From NCBI GenBank assembly GCA_963708675.1, contig CAVPTO010000003.1, forward strand, positions 1,798,001 to 1,862,000: DNA of 64,000 nt, read 5' to 3'. Each line of letters begins with the position of its first letter. Within the stretch, counting starts at the first letter, position 1. A program made the translations under genes and the position numbers. This document shows positions 25,668-34,269 of this stretch, piece after piece. Below the pieces are notes generated by a model. That model was given only the letters and a program-made list of their open reading frames with translations. It was not told where the DNA came from and searched no databases. This stretch comes from DATAXP01 sp963708675 (GTDB taxonomy: Bacteria; Planctomycetota; Planctomycetia; Pirellulales; PNKZ01).

Positions 25668-26135
25668 CTACTCGGCCGATCGACCGCTCGAGGGGCCACC
25701 ACCGCTGCTGCTTTCGGCAACGAGCGGCAAACGGCCCGCGAAACCCGCTTCTAATTCGTGCCAGTGAAGCACCTCGGGCTCGCCTAGCTTCCAGCACAGA
25801 TACACCTCGCGTCCGTCCATGATCGACGGAAAGTCGACGAGACCGTCGGGCCCGCTCTTGGGTTCGACACCCAAGCTGCGCAGCTCGGTGATGTATTCCT
25901 GCAACTGCTCGGCGTCGCGTTCCAGCTCTTGTTCGACTTGGCTGAGCTCTTGCGAGTACACGTCCGAACCTTGCGATCCGCGACCAGCCATCAACTCCGA
26001 AACGCGTTGGCGACGTTCGATGACTTCGCGCGAGAGCTCGACAAGGTCCTTGACGATGGACCTCACAAGCGGAAGCACCTGATTCGCTTGCTCAACGGTG
26101 AACAGCTTACGATCGTTCGAAGACTTGTCGGGCAT
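25668..26135 (-). CDS. DUF2203 family protein
   Basis: 155 aa, cytoplasmic. RKLFTVEQANQVLPLVRSIVKDLVEL, a central coiled coil (about residues 40-85), then LGVEPKSGPDGLVDFPSIMDGREVYLCWKLGEPEVLHWHELEAGFAGR match the DUF2203 family, which has no assigned function. C-terminal Ser/Gly tail. A lone gene upstream of nothing obvious; convergent with the protease gene. Confidence 0.88.
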   Translation of the reverse strand: MPDKSSNDRKLFTVEQANQVLPLVRSIVKDLVELSREVIERRQRVSELMAGRGSQGSDVYSQELSQVEQELERDAEQLQEYITELRSLGVEPKSGPDGLVDFPSIMDGREVYLCWKLGEPEVLHWHELEAGFAGRLPLVAESSSGGGPSSGRSAE

Positions 26136-26202
26136 TCGTGGGGACCTATCTCAAAAGCACGTCAACGGTTTGTTTGTTGTACGCGCTGCCAAGGAAGTTC
26201 GT

Positions 26203-26730
26203 CTACTGGTTGGGACCACCGTGGACGGGATCGGTAATAACTTTCGAGCCCGAGACGGCCGTCGGATTGAGCGTCGCGCGCCCCCACGCGATCTCGACCG
26301 GCAAACGTGAGAAGTCGACGATGCATCCGTCGCGGCTGTAACAACTGAGGTCGTGCGTCGCGCCCATGAAGATGCAATCGACCGGGCACGGATCGACACA
26401 CAACGCACAGAACATGCACTTCGTGTAGTCAATCGTAAAGCCAGTGATCTTGAAACCCTTGCCGTGCGTCACGCGCTCTTTGCCGATGTAGATGCAGTCG
26501 ACCGGGCAAGCCTTCGCGCACTGATCACATGCGATGCACGTGGTCAGGTCGTAACGGTGAAAGCCTCGGTAGCGCGGCGCCACGGGCACCGGCAACTCGG
26601 GGTATTCGAAATGATGCGTGAAGGTCTGACGCTCGGGGTTGTACGTCTTCAACCAGTAACGCATTGTGACCCACAGGCCGTGGAGCACCGTGAAGACCGC
26701 ATCGAAGACGTCCTTGAACCACTGCAGCAT
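26203..26730 (-). CDS. nuoI: NuoI-like 2x[4Fe-4S] ferredoxin subunit
   Basis: 175 aa. Two 4Fe-4S motifs in the NuoI arrangement: CIACDQCAKACPVDCIYIG and CMFCALCVDPCPVDCIFMG. The N-terminal amphipathic helix (LQWFKDVFDAVFTVLHGLWVTMRYWL) docks NuoI onto complex I, passing electrons from the peripheral arm toward N2. YNPERQTFTHHFEYPELP is also NuoI-like. No other nuo gene is in the window, so the complex I genes appear to be split. The C-terminal 45 residues extend past the minimal family end. Confidence 0.9.
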   Translation of the reverse strand: MLQWFKDVFDAVFTVLHGLWVTMRYWLKTYNPERQTFTHHFEYPELPVPVAPRYRGFHRYDLTTCIACDQCAKACPVDCIYIGKERVTHGKGFKITGFTIDYTKCMFCALCVDPCPVDCIFMGATHDLSCYSRDGCIVDFSRLPVEIAWGRATLNPTAVSGSKVITDPVHGGPNQ

Positions 26731-27533
26731 TGAACAGCGTCCCTACATAGCGTCCGAGAGGTCGAGCGAAGTTGCCCAGCGCCAACCGCAGCCACAGCAT
26801 TCCAGACACGCAACTCGCATCATGCGTGTTCTCGACGAGAGCGTCGCTGATGATTATAGACCTACGCGCCGAGCCCGCAATCGCGCGGTGTATTCGAAAA
26901 AGCGGCAATGCCTCGCGATGAACGTCATACGATGCTGCTGTTCAGCGCCGCGACGTCGCGAGTTGGCTTCTAACTCGCGAGCTTTTATCTTCCGGGTCGG
27001 TGGTCTTCGCAGCGCCACTGCCCCGCCAAACCGTTCGCCGTCACACGGCGTGACGACCTGTTCCATCTGCACGACAGTCCGAGCGAACGGGGTCGCCGAA
27101 ATTGCCGCATAAGCGGTAGGTGTTCGCCCCTCCGAGCTAAGAGAAGGACGATACCGGTCATCCGATTCGTCGCCGACCGCCGGCATGACGACTGCTAAGT
27201 CGCAAGCCATTACCCCGTAAGTGATTAGCACAACCACCCACGCTAGCATGCAGCGGCAGACCGGTCGTGTTGCATCTACCGGGTAGGGTAATCGCCCATT
27301 CGTATCTTCCCTAGACGGTGTTCCGTGCAGCCCCGGCGTTCCTTGACTCACCACTATTACCACGTACAGTGAAGTGAGAGATTTTGTTCGCTCGATGCCG
27401 GCGTAAGGCCCTTACTGGGTTCTTATTTACGAACAGCCGACCGTGTGGAACCAAGTCGATTCGCCGTGTGTAAAAGTCCAGGCAGGACGTCCTCCACGCG
27501 AGGAACTTCAAGTCACGAAGCAAGGAATTGGCG
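26731..27533. other. 803-bp region upstream of csrA, with at most one weak gene
   Basis: Lower coding quality than its surroundings. The best frame is on the minus strand at 26854-27249 (listed separately). The 3' part (27370-27533) is more AT-rich and is probably the csrA promoter and leader. No repeats or tRNAs seen here. Confidence 0.5.
26854..27249 (-). CDS. Doubtful hypothetical secreted protein
   Basis: 131 aa from the ATG at 27249 with a plausible signal peptide (MLAWVVVLITYGVMACDLAVV). The rest (Arg-rich, no conserved motif) resembles nothing I recognise, and there is no good ribosome site. Kept only because the surrounding 800 bp is otherwise empty. May be spurious. Confidence 0.3.
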   Translation of the reverse strand: MLAWVVVLITYGVMACDLAVVMPAVGDESDDRYRPSLSSEGRTPTAYAAISATPFARTVVQMEQVVTPCDGERFGGAVALRRPPTRKIKARELEANSRRRGAEQQHRMTFIARHCRFFEYTARLRARRVGL

Positions 27534-27761
27534 ATGCTGGTTTTATCTCGCAAGAAGAACGAAAGTATTGTCATCAACAATGACATTACGATCGTGGTGG
27601 TCGAAATCCGTGGCGATAAGGTGAGACTCGGCGTCGAAGCGCCGAAGGAAGTTCCGGTTCATCGCCGCGAAGTGTACGAAGCGATTCACCGCGCGAACGC
27701 CGAAGGTGGAAACGCCGCTAGCACCGAGGCAGGTCAGGCCGACGCAGCCAGCGAAGCCTAG
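27534..27761 (+). CDS. csrA: Carbon storage regulator
   Basis: 75 aa. RNA-binding translational regulator dimer that recognises GGA in hairpin loops near ribosome sites. MLVLSRKKNESIVI is the invariant N-terminus; VVEIRGDKVRLGVEAPKEVPVHRREVYEAI contains the conserved GxxVRLGI-type core and the RNA-contacting VHR-E-V/I segment. The 20-residue Ala/Glu/Ser tail is extra. ATG at 27534 with AAGGA 6-8 nt upstream; an in-frame TTG at 27528 is unlikely. Confidence 0.96.
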   Translation: MLVLSRKKNESIVINNDITIVVVEIRGDKVRLGVEAPKEVPVHRREVYEAIHRANAEGGNAASTEAGQADAASEA

Positions 27762-27956
27762 ACTCGAGGCCCGAACTCGTGCCGTTCGACAACGCAGCGA
27801 TCTCCCTCCGAATTCGTTTCTTCTTTCTCTGACCGCGGCACGTTTTCGATTGCCTATCGCGGTCGCTTCCCTTCGCAAGGCCGGTGCTGAAAACGCTCAG
27901 CCACTTGACGAAGCGCCACCGCGCCGGTTATATCACCTTCGCGACACTTGCCCTGC

Positions 27957-28031
27957 GGCCCCGTCGTCTAGCCAGGTCTAGGACACAGGCCTTTCACGCC
28001 TGCAACACGGGTTCGAATCCCGTCGGGGTCA
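27957..28031 (+). tRNA. tRNA-Glu (anticodon TTC)
   Basis: 75 nt cloverleaf: acceptor GGCCCCG pairs with CGGGGTC (one G-T), D-arm GTC/GAC, anticodon stem CAGGC/GCCTG around CTTTCAC with anticodon TTC, and T-arm ACGGG-TTCGAAT-CCCGT. Discriminator A at 28031; CCA is not encoded. Reads GAA/GAG. Its product is also the substrate of HemA. Confidence 0.95.
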
Positions 28032-28214
28032 CTTCGTCTTTTCATGCCAGCGCACGTCGCCGCGGGGTTGCTCAGTTCAGGGTCGCGAAGATTGCCCAAC
28101 AGCAAATCTTGCGCGGTAGCCCAATCCTTGGTTCACGTCGCCATCAGCCGTGGTAATCTGAATCTAGGGCGACGTGTCTAAACCGTTGCTCGTCTCACAG
28201 CTCGGGACTTCGGG

Positions 28215-29234
28215 ATGAGTGCATCAGGGCCGTCGCGCTTTGATTCCTTGGTGATCGTGTCTTTCGGCGGGCCGGAGCGCGCCGAAGATGTGATTCCGTT
28301 CCTTGAGAACGTCCTGCGTGGCAGAAACGTGCCGCGCGAACGCATGCTCGCTGTGGCGGAGCATTATTACGAGATGGGCGGCGCGAGCCCCATCAACGCT
28401 CAGAATCGCGAACTGGCGAAGGCGATCGAGGCCCTACTCGATCGCAGCGGACCGCGACTTCCCGTCTATTTTGGCAACCGAAACTGGCATCCGTTTCTTT
28501 CGGACACACTCGCCATGATGGCGGCCGACGGTCGTCGCCGCGCGTTGGCCCTCGTCACCTCCGCGTACAGCTCCTACTCAGGATGCCGTCAGTATCTTGA
28601 GAACATTACCGAGGCACGGCGGACCGTCGGTCCGAGCGCTCCGGAAATCGAGAAACTCCGGGTTTTTTATAATCATCCCGCATTCGTCGAGGCGATCGTG
28701 AGCCGTACGCGCGACGCCCTTGCGCAAGTCGATCCATCGCGACGGTCGGCGACTTCTTTGCTATTCACCGCGCACAGTCTGCCGCAGTCGATGGCAACGA
28801 ACTGCCGTTACGTGACGGAGTTGGAAGAAACGAGTCGCCTTGTCGCCAATGCTCTCGAACTGCCGTCGTGGCGATTGGCGTTCCAAAGTCGCAGCGGTCC
28901 CCCCTCGCAACCGTGGCTTGAGCCGGACGTCTCCATCGCGTTGCGTAAGCTGACGGAGCAAGGCGAGCGGGATGTCGTCATCGTGCCCGTCGGGTTTCTC
29001 TCCGATCACGTTGAAGTGCTCTTCGATCTCGACGTCGAGGCGCGTCGCGAAGCGGACTCGCTTGGCATCAATATGGTGCGGGCCAAGACGGTGGGCACGC
29101 ACCCCGCCATGATCGCGATGATTCGAGAGTTGATTCTCGAGCGCATCGATTCGGCGCAACCGCCACGAGCGCTGGGCTGCTTCGGCCCTTCGCCGAATGT
29201 TTGCCCTGTCGATTGCTGCTTGCCACGCGGCTGA
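28215..29234 (+). CDS. hemH: Ferrochelatase
   Basis: 339 aa. Inserts Fe2+ into proto- or coproporphyrin. FDSLVIVSFGGPERAEDVIPFL, HYYEMGGASPINAQN, VYFGNRNWHPFLSDTL, LVTSAYSSYSGCRQY, LLFTAHSLPQSM with the proton-accepting His, AFQSRSGPPSQPWLEPDV, and VVIVPVGFLSDHVEVLFDLDVEA with the catalytic Glu. The C-terminus carries a Cys cluster (GCFGPSPNVCPVDCC) that could ligate iron-sulfur or zinc. Second haem gene of the window after hemA. Confidence 0.94.
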   Translation: MSASGPSRFDSLVIVSFGGPERAEDVIPFLENVLRGRNVPRERMLAVAEHYYEMGGASPINAQNRELAKAIEALLDRSGPRLPVYFGNRNWHPFLSDTLAMMAADGRRRALALVTSAYSSYSGCRQYLENITEARRTVGPSAPEIEKLRVFYNHPAFVEAIVSRTRDALAQVDPSRRSATSLLFTAHSLPQSMATNCRYVTELEETSRLVANALELPSWRLAFQSRSGPPSQPWLEPDVSIALRKLTEQGERDVVIVPVGFLSDHVEVLFDLDVEARREADSLGINMVRAKTVGTHPAMIAMIRELILERIDSAQPPRALGCFGPSPNVCPVDCCLPRG

Positions 29235-29254
29235 GCAGATTATTGCTGAGTCGG

Positions 29255-30445
29255 CTATTCGCGCTCGACGATCATGGCAACCGCGTTTCCGCCGCCGAGA
29301 CACAAGGCCGCCAGGCCGCGTTTCAATCCGCGAGCTTGAAGCGCATACAGCAACGTCACGAGCACACGCGCTCCGCTTGCGCCAATGGGATGTCCCAGGG
29401 CGATGGCGCCACCGTTCGCATTCAATTTTGCGATGTCGAAGTGCAGGAGACTATGACACGCCAGCACCTGCGCGGCGAACGCCTCGTTGAGTTCGATGAG
29501 GTCGATGTCGTCGAGGCGCAGCTTCGCCTTGGCCAACACCTTCTCGATGGCGTCAACCGGGGCGATAAACACATCCTTGGGCTTCACGCCACTGGTCGCT
29601 GTCGCGACGATGCGGGCCTTGATCGGGTCGTGACATTCGCTCGCGAGGGCTTCGTCGACGACGACCACTGCCGCAGCGCCGTCGCTCAGCTGCGAGGCGT
29701 TTCCGGCAGTGACCGTGCGCTCGATGCCATCCTGTGGCTCAAACGATGCCTTGAGCGTCGCGAGCGCTTCGAGCGACGAGTCGCAACGAGGCCCTTCATC
29801 GACGCGAACGACCGTCGGCCCTTTTCGCCCCGCGATCTCGACCGGCGTGATTTCGACATCGAATACGCCTGCAGCGATTGCCTGCGCGGCGCGGCGATGA
29901 CTTTCCAAAGCGAACGCGTCTTGCTCGTTGCGAGTCACACCGCATGTGTGTGCGATGTAATCGGCCTCGGCGCCCATGCTCACGTTCTCGATGGCGCACC
30001 ATAGGCCGTCGTGAATCATCGAGTCGACGGCTTGCTGTGTGCCGAACTTCCAACCTTGGCGGACCCCCGGCATGAGATACGGCGCACGGCTCATGCTCTC
30101 CATGCCCCCTGCGACGATGCATCGCGCATCGCCTGCGCGAATCACCTGGTCGGCAAGCATCACGGCCTTGAGTCCCGATCCGCACATCTTGTTGATCGTG
30201 AGCGCTGCGATGCTCGGCGGCAGACCCGCGGCGAGGGCCGCTTGCCGTGCGGGTGCTTGTCCGAGTCCGGCAGAGAGCACGTTGCCAAGAATCACCTCGT
30301 CGACAGGCGACGTTGAGATGTTCGCACGTCGCAGCGACTCGGCAACGACCGTCGCCCCTAAACTGGGTGCCGGCACCGAAGTCAACGCTCCCATGAATTT
30401 GCCGATCGGCGTGCGGCATCCCGCGACAATGTATGTAGACGACAT
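29255..30445 (-). CDS. Acetyl-CoA C-acetyltransferase (thiolase)
   Basis: 396 aa thiolase II family. Active-site Cys in INKMCGSGLKAVMLA (about residue 88), HPIGASGARVLVTLLYAL near 350, and the terminal LCLGGGNAVAMIVE loop with the Cys base. Condenses or cleaves acetoacetyl-CoA; which direction is used in vivo cannot be read from the sequence. Divergent from an aldo/keto reductase with a 125-bp shared promoter region. Confidence 0.93.
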   Translation of the reverse strand: MSSTYIVAGCRTPIGKFMGALTSVPAPSLGATVVAESLRRANISTSPVDEVILGNVLSAGLGQAPARQAALAAGLPPSIAALTINKMCGSGLKAVMLADQVIRAGDARCIVAGGMESMSRAPYLMPGVRQGWKFGTQQAVDSMIHDGLWCAIENVSMGAEADYIAHTCGVTRNEQDAFALESHRRAAQAIAAGVFDVEITPVEIAGRKGPTVVRVDEGPRCDSSLEALATLKASFEPQDGIERTVTAGNASQLSDGAAAVVVVDEALASECHDPIKARIVATATSGVKPKDVFIAPVDAIEKVLAKAKLRLDDIDLIELNEAFAAQVLACHSLLHFDIAKLNANGGAIALGHPIGASGARVLVTLLYALQARGLKRGLAALCLGGGNAVAMIVERE

Positions 30446-30480
30446 AAGTTGACACCTCGCCTGAGTTTTCTATCGATTCC

Positions 30481-30486
30481 ATTATA
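30481..30486 (-). promoter_or_regulatory. Candidate -10 box for the thiolase gene
   Basis: Perfect TATAAT on the minus strand, about 36-41 nt upstream of the thiolase ATG at 30445. No good -35 hexamer is seen 17 nt further upstream, so this is a tentative promoter. Confidence 0.4.
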
Positions 30487-30570
30487 CGGACGCTGCCTCT
30501 AGCATCCCTCATTCGAAACGCTACCCTCGTTGAATTGTGACACCCGTCGAAGCATTTGCGTCCTCTGACC

Positions 30571-31542
30571 ATGATCATTACTGAGCGCCGACAGTTAGGA
30601 CTGACCGACATCCACATCTCGCCAATCGCGTTGGGATGTTGGCCAATCGCGGGAATGACGAGCCTCGGCGTCAACGATACAGACAGCCTCGCGACGATCG
30701 AAGCGTGCTTCGAGCTAGGCGTCAACTTTCTCGATACCGCTTACTGTTATGGCGCCGACGGCGAGAGCGAGCGGCTAATAGCCACAGCGCTCGGACATCG
30801 ACGCGACGAAATGGTGATTGCCACGAAGGGTGGCATTCACTGGGGACCGGATGGCAAGCAAGTCGTCGATGGCCGGCCTGAGACCTTACGTCGTGAGTGC
30901 GATGAAAGTCTGCGCCGCCTCAACACCGATCGCGTCGAGTTGCTGTATCTGCACTGTCCCGATCCGAACACGCCGATTGCCGAGTCAGCCGGCGCGCTTC
31001 ACGATTTGATGCGGCAGGGGAAGACGCGATCCGTTGGTTTCTCGAATGCGACACTATCGCAGTTGCAAGCGTTCGTTGCGGAGTGCCCGCTGTCGGCCTA
31101 TCAGCCGAAGTACAACATGCTGCAGCGCGACATCGAAAGCTCGCAGCTTCCGTGGTGTCGAGAGCATCATGTGTCGGTGATGGTCTATTGGCCGCTCTTG
31201 AAGGGCCTTTTGACCGGCAAGTTTGCTCGCGATCATCACTTCGACCCTCGCGATGGTCGTCTGAAGTATCCAATGTTTCAGGGCAAAGAGTGGCAACACA
31301 ATCAGGACTTCATCGACGCGCTGCGTCCCATCGCGCATGAAGCGGGACGAAGCGTGGCCCAACTGGTGTTGCAGTGGACGATCGAGCAGCCGGGCGTGAC
31401 TGCGGCGCTGTGCGGTGCTAAGCGTCGCGATCAAATCGTCGACAACGCGGGCGGAGCCGGTTGGCAACTCACGCCTTCGCAGAGAGACGCGATCGACGCC
31501 GCACTCAAGCGTCGCAACGAAGCGATCTCCGGCGACACGTAA
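30571..31542 (+). CDS. Aldo/keto reductase
   Basis: 323 aa (beta/alpha)8 NADPH-dependent reductase. GLTDIHISPIALGCWPIAGM, NFLDTAYCYGADGESERLI with catalytic Asp/Tyr (DTAYCYG), MVIATKGG with catalytic Lys, and YLHCPDPNTPIAESAG with the His, then VGFSN, LAQLV-type tail (SVAQLVLQWTIEQPGVTAALCGAKR). ATG at 30571; the TTG at 30556 is less likely. Substrate unknown. Confidence 0.92.
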   Translation: MIITERRQLGLTDIHISPIALGCWPIAGMTSLGVNDTDSLATIEACFELGVNFLDTAYCYGADGESERLIATALGHRRDEMVIATKGGIHWGPDGKQVVDGRPETLRRECDESLRRLNTDRVELLYLHCPDPNTPIAESAGALHDLMRQGKTRSVGFSNATLSQLQAFVAECPLSAYQPKYNMLQRDIESSQLPWCREHHVSVMVYWPLLKGLLTGKFARDHHFDPRDGRLKYPMFQGKEWQHNQDFIDALRPIAHEAGRSVAQLVLQWTIEQPGVTAALCGAKRRDQIVDNAGGAGWQLTPSQRDAIDAALKRRNEAISGDT

Positions 31543-31550
31543 AAAGATCA

Positions 31551-31584
31551 AGGCGGCACACGTGACATTGTCACGCGGCCGCCT
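31551..31584. terminator. Hairpin between convergent genes
   Basis: Stem AGGCGGC/GCCGCCT with an inner stem CGTGAC/GTCACG around ATT. It lies 9 bp after the aldo/keto reductase stop and before the end of the minus-strand gene at 31612, so it may stop transcription from both sides. Confidence 0.6.
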
Positions 31585-31611
31585 CAGGTTCGTGATCTGT
31601 TGATGACGCTT

Positions 31612-31956
31612 CTAGCTCAATCGCGAGAGCGTATCGAGAGCTTGACGTGCGGCATCGATCGAGCCGACGTGCTCAGCAAACTTCTTGGCTTCCAAGAGCG
31701 AAGCAATCGACACCTTGTCCGATGTGCCAAGTGCTGGGCGTCCGGGTCGACCGCGACGGCCAGTACCCATTTGTCCGTGTGACATTCGGTTCTTGACGTT
31801 GCTGACCAAGGTCGGCGTGACAGTCATCTTTTTTGCCTTGAGCGCCTCGACAACTTGTGTCGGCCCTGCTTCGGGATTCGCCTCGAGATAGGCGCGAATG
31901 GCCGCACTCTTGTTTCGTTTGCGTCGTTTAGGCTCTACCGTGGCACTCGCATTCAT
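31612..31956 (-). CDS. Small basic helical protein with an HTH-like segment
   Basis: 114 aa from the ATG at 31956 (GGAG 10 nt upstream). A Lys/Arg N-terminus (PKRRKRNKSAAIRAYLEANPEAG) leads into TQVVEALKAKKMTVTPTLVSNVKNRM, which reads as a winged or plain HTH, then a Gly/Arg linker (GTGRRGRPGRPALG, AT-hook-like GRPGRP) and a C-terminal helix pair. I recognise it as a recurrent small planctomycete protein but cannot assign a family. Likely nucleic-acid binding. Confidence 0.65.
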   Translation of the reverse strand: MNASATVEPKRRKRNKSAAIRAYLEANPEAGPTQVVEALKAKKMTVTPTLVSNVKNRMSHGQMGTGRRGRPGRPALGTSDKVSIASLLEAKKFAEHVGSIDAARQALDTLSRLS

Positions 31957-32040
31957 CCGTTTTTTCTCCAATGAATTGCCCCCAATTTCTAACGGTTTGA
32001 AAGCATACCCAACAGGTATGAGAACCGCTAGTATCACGAT

Positions 32041-32058
32041 AACTGACGCGCGTTAGTT
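32041..32058. promoter_or_regulatory. Near-perfect palindrome AACTGACGCGCGTTAGTT
   Basis: An 18-bp palindrome (one mismatched pair) in the divergent space between the small HTH-like gene (-) and the Fe-alcohol dehydrogenase (+). The size and position fit an operator, possibly for the HTH-like protein (inference). Confidence 0.45.
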
Positions 32059-32165
32059 GGCGAGCAATTCTTTCGAAAAATTGTGTGTGCAATACGCACC
32101 CCCAATAGGTGGAAGTGTTGTGTGACGTGTGAATTCGCAACGACCAACGCTTCGAGTTGTTGAAT

Positions 32166-33344
32166 ATGTCGATCGATTACGAATTCGTCGCTCCACGCGC
32201 CATTCATTTCGGATGGGGGAAACGACAATGGCTTCGCAAAAGCGCTGCGTCGTTCGGCCGTCGAGTGTTCATCGTTCTCGGGTCGAAGACATTCGAGAGC
32301 AGTCAAAGATGGCCTGAAATCGAGCAAGTCATCGAAAACACTGGTGTCGAGCAAATTTTTTTGACAACGATTTCGCGCGAGCCGCACGTGGACGATGTCG
32401 ATCGCTGCGTAACAATAATGCGCGAGCACGAGCTTCATTCCGACGATTGGATGCTGGCCATTGGTGGCGGTTCGGCGATCGATCTGGCGAAGGCCTGCGG
32501 TGCTTTGGCGACTCAAAGCTCACATGCTCCCACGATGGACTATCTCGAAGGCGTTGGTCGAGGGCTAACGATCGTCGAGCCTCCGCTGCGGCTGATCGCC
32601 ATGCCCACCACCGGCGGAACTGGCGCCGAGGCGACCAAGAACGCGGTCATTTCCTCTACCGATCCGCCGTACAAAAAAAGCCTGCGTCACGAGGACATGG
32701 TGCCGAGCGTCGTGATCGTCGACCCCGAGCTCAGCGTCGATGTGCAGCCGTCGACGACCGCGTACAGCGGCATGGATGCGATCACGCAACTCATCGAAAG
32801 TTACATCTCCCGGCGGGCGAAGCCCATCCCGCAGGCGCTCGCCGTCGAAGGTTTGCGAGGCGCTTTGCCGGCATTGCCTGAAGCGGTTCGAGACGGTCAC
32901 TCTCGACCGGCGCGTGAGGCGATGGCGCACGCGGCTTTGTTGAGCGGGATGGCGCTTGCGAACTCGGGCTTGGGGTTCGCTCATGGCGTTGCCGCGGCGC
33001 TCGGAATCCACGCCGGCGTCGCACACGGCCTGGCATGTGCCATGATGCTTCCCGTCGCGCTGTGTGTGAATCGACAAGTGTCTGAGCACAAGTTGGCGAT
33101 CCTCGCGCGAGTGACGAGCAGCGCCACCGAGAAAGTGAGTGACGCCCATGCGGCCGATGCCTTCGTCGAACGCATTACACAGTTGGCACATGAGCTTGGA
33201 GTGCCAGCTCGTTTGAGCGATGTAGGTGTGACGCGCGAGATGTTGCCTGCTTTGGTGTCAGGTTCGCGAGGCAACAGCATGAGCGGAAATCCGCGCGAGC
33301 TGTCCGATAACGAGTTGCGAGACGTTTTGGAGGCAATGTTGTGA
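32166..33344 (+). CDS. Iron-containing alcohol dehydrogenase family protein
   Basis: 392 aa. NAD(P) region WMLAIGGGSAIDLAKACG, then PTTGGTGAEATKNAVIS and GMDAITQLIESYIS. The metal site in family III enzymes is Asp-x3-His...His...His; here the first His position is Gln (DAITQ), while GLGFAHGVAAALGIHAGVAHG retains later His residues. The metal or activity may therefore differ from classical FucO/AdhB. ATG at 32166; its stop overlaps the next gene's GTG (GTGA). Confidence 0.87.
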   Translation: MSIDYEFVAPRAIHFGWGKRQWLRKSAASFGRRVFIVLGSKTFESSQRWPEIEQVIENTGVEQIFLTTISREPHVDDVDRCVTIMREHELHSDDWMLAIGGGSAIDLAKACGALATQSSHAPTMDYLEGVGRGLTIVEPPLRLIAMPTTGGTGAEATKNAVISSTDPPYKKSLRHEDMVPSVVIVDPELSVDVQPSTTAYSGMDAITQLIESYISRRAKPIPQALAVEGLRGALPALPEAVRDGHSRPAREAMAHAALLSGMALANSGLGFAHGVAAALGIHAGVAHGLACAMMLPVALCVNRQVSEHKLAILARVTSSATEKVSDAHAADAFVERITQLAHELGVPARLSDVGVTREMLPALVSGSRGNSMSGNPRELSDNELRDVLEAML

Positions 33345-34249
33345 TCGTCGTCGCAGGGCTCACACCCGCCTGGCAGAAGATTCTGCAGTTCGAACGCTTG
33401 CAGATCGGTGAAGTGAATCGTGCATCGGTCGTTCAATGGTGCGGCTCGGGCAAAGTGCTGAACGTCGGCGTCGCGTTGGCGACACTTGGCGTTCCGGCTG
33501 TGACCCTCTCGCCGTTAGGCGGACCGGCGTTCGAATCCATCGACAATGAGTTCGCGGCATTGGGCGTCGATCGACGCTGGGTTCGCACCCAGAGCGCGAC
33601 ACGGGTTTGCACGACGCTGCTGGACGTCGCAACGCATACGACGACCGAGCTCGTCGAGAATGCCTCGGCGCTCTTGCCGGCCGAGCTCGACGAATTCGCC
33701 TCGTACTTCGGTCAAATCGCCGCGAAGGCAGATGCAGCGGTGCTCACGGGCTCGCTCCCGGTCGACACGCCGGTGACCTACTATCGCGACTTGCTACGGC
33801 ACACCTCGGCGCCGGCCGTCATCGATGCACGTGGGCCCGAGTTAATTGCAGCTCTTGAGGCTCGTCCCCTCGTCGTGAAGCCGAATCGCCAGGAGCTGGG
33901 CCGCACGTTTGGGACGGAGTTGCGAAACGACGCCGAGGTCACTGAGGCGATCGCCCGGTTGCATCAGCGAGGCGCTCAGTGGGTGGTGATGACCCAAGGG
34001 CGGCAGCCGGTGTGGATCGCTTCCCCGGCAGGTATCGAACGTGTCGAGCCTCCCGCAGTTGCCGAGGTCGTGAATCCAATCGGCTGTGGCGATTGCCTGG
34101 CTGCGGGCATCGCGTGGGGCATTGCCGACGGACTCGACATTCGCGCGGCTGTAAAGCGTGGCATGGCCGCAGCCGCGGAGAATCTTCGAACCATTCTGCC
34201 CGCGCGTCTCAATCGCGAGTCGGTGCTGCGACGGAGCCGTTCGATTTAG
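33341..34249 (+). CDS. PfkB-family sugar kinase (1-phosphofructokinase/tagatose-6-P kinase-like)
   Basis: 302 aa. TPAWQKILQFERLQIGEVNRA and GKVLNVGVALATLG match FruK/LacC-type kinases, with TLSPLGG and AVLTGSLPVDTP in the middle and the C-terminal signature NPIGCGDCLAAGIAWG. In that signature the normal GAGD is GCGD; the catalytic Asp is kept. Phosphorylates a sugar phosphate or sugar at C1 (inference). Coupled to the Fe-ADH gene by a GTGA overlap, so the pair may act in one catabolic route. Confidence 0.85.
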   Translation: MIVVAGLTPAWQKILQFERLQIGEVNRASVVQWCGSGKVLNVGVALATLGVPAVTLSPLGGPAFESIDNEFAALGVDRRWVRTQSATRVCTTLLDVATHTTTELVENASALLPAELDEFASYFGQIAAKADAAVLTGSLPVDTPVTYYRDLLRHTSAPAVIDARGPELIAALEARPLVVKPNRQELGRTFGTELRNDAEVTEAIARLHQRGAQWVVMTQGRQPVWIASPAGIERVEPPAVAEVVNPIGCGDCLAAGIAWGIADGLDIRAAVKRGMAAAAENLRTILPARLNRESVLRRSRSI

Positions 34250-34269
34250 GTCCGCTGAGGCGCTCGCGT

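Noticed and set aside
28032..28214. Second tRNA or small RNA after tRNA-Glu
   Set aside because: No cloverleaf or strong hairpin seen in the 183 bp before hemH.
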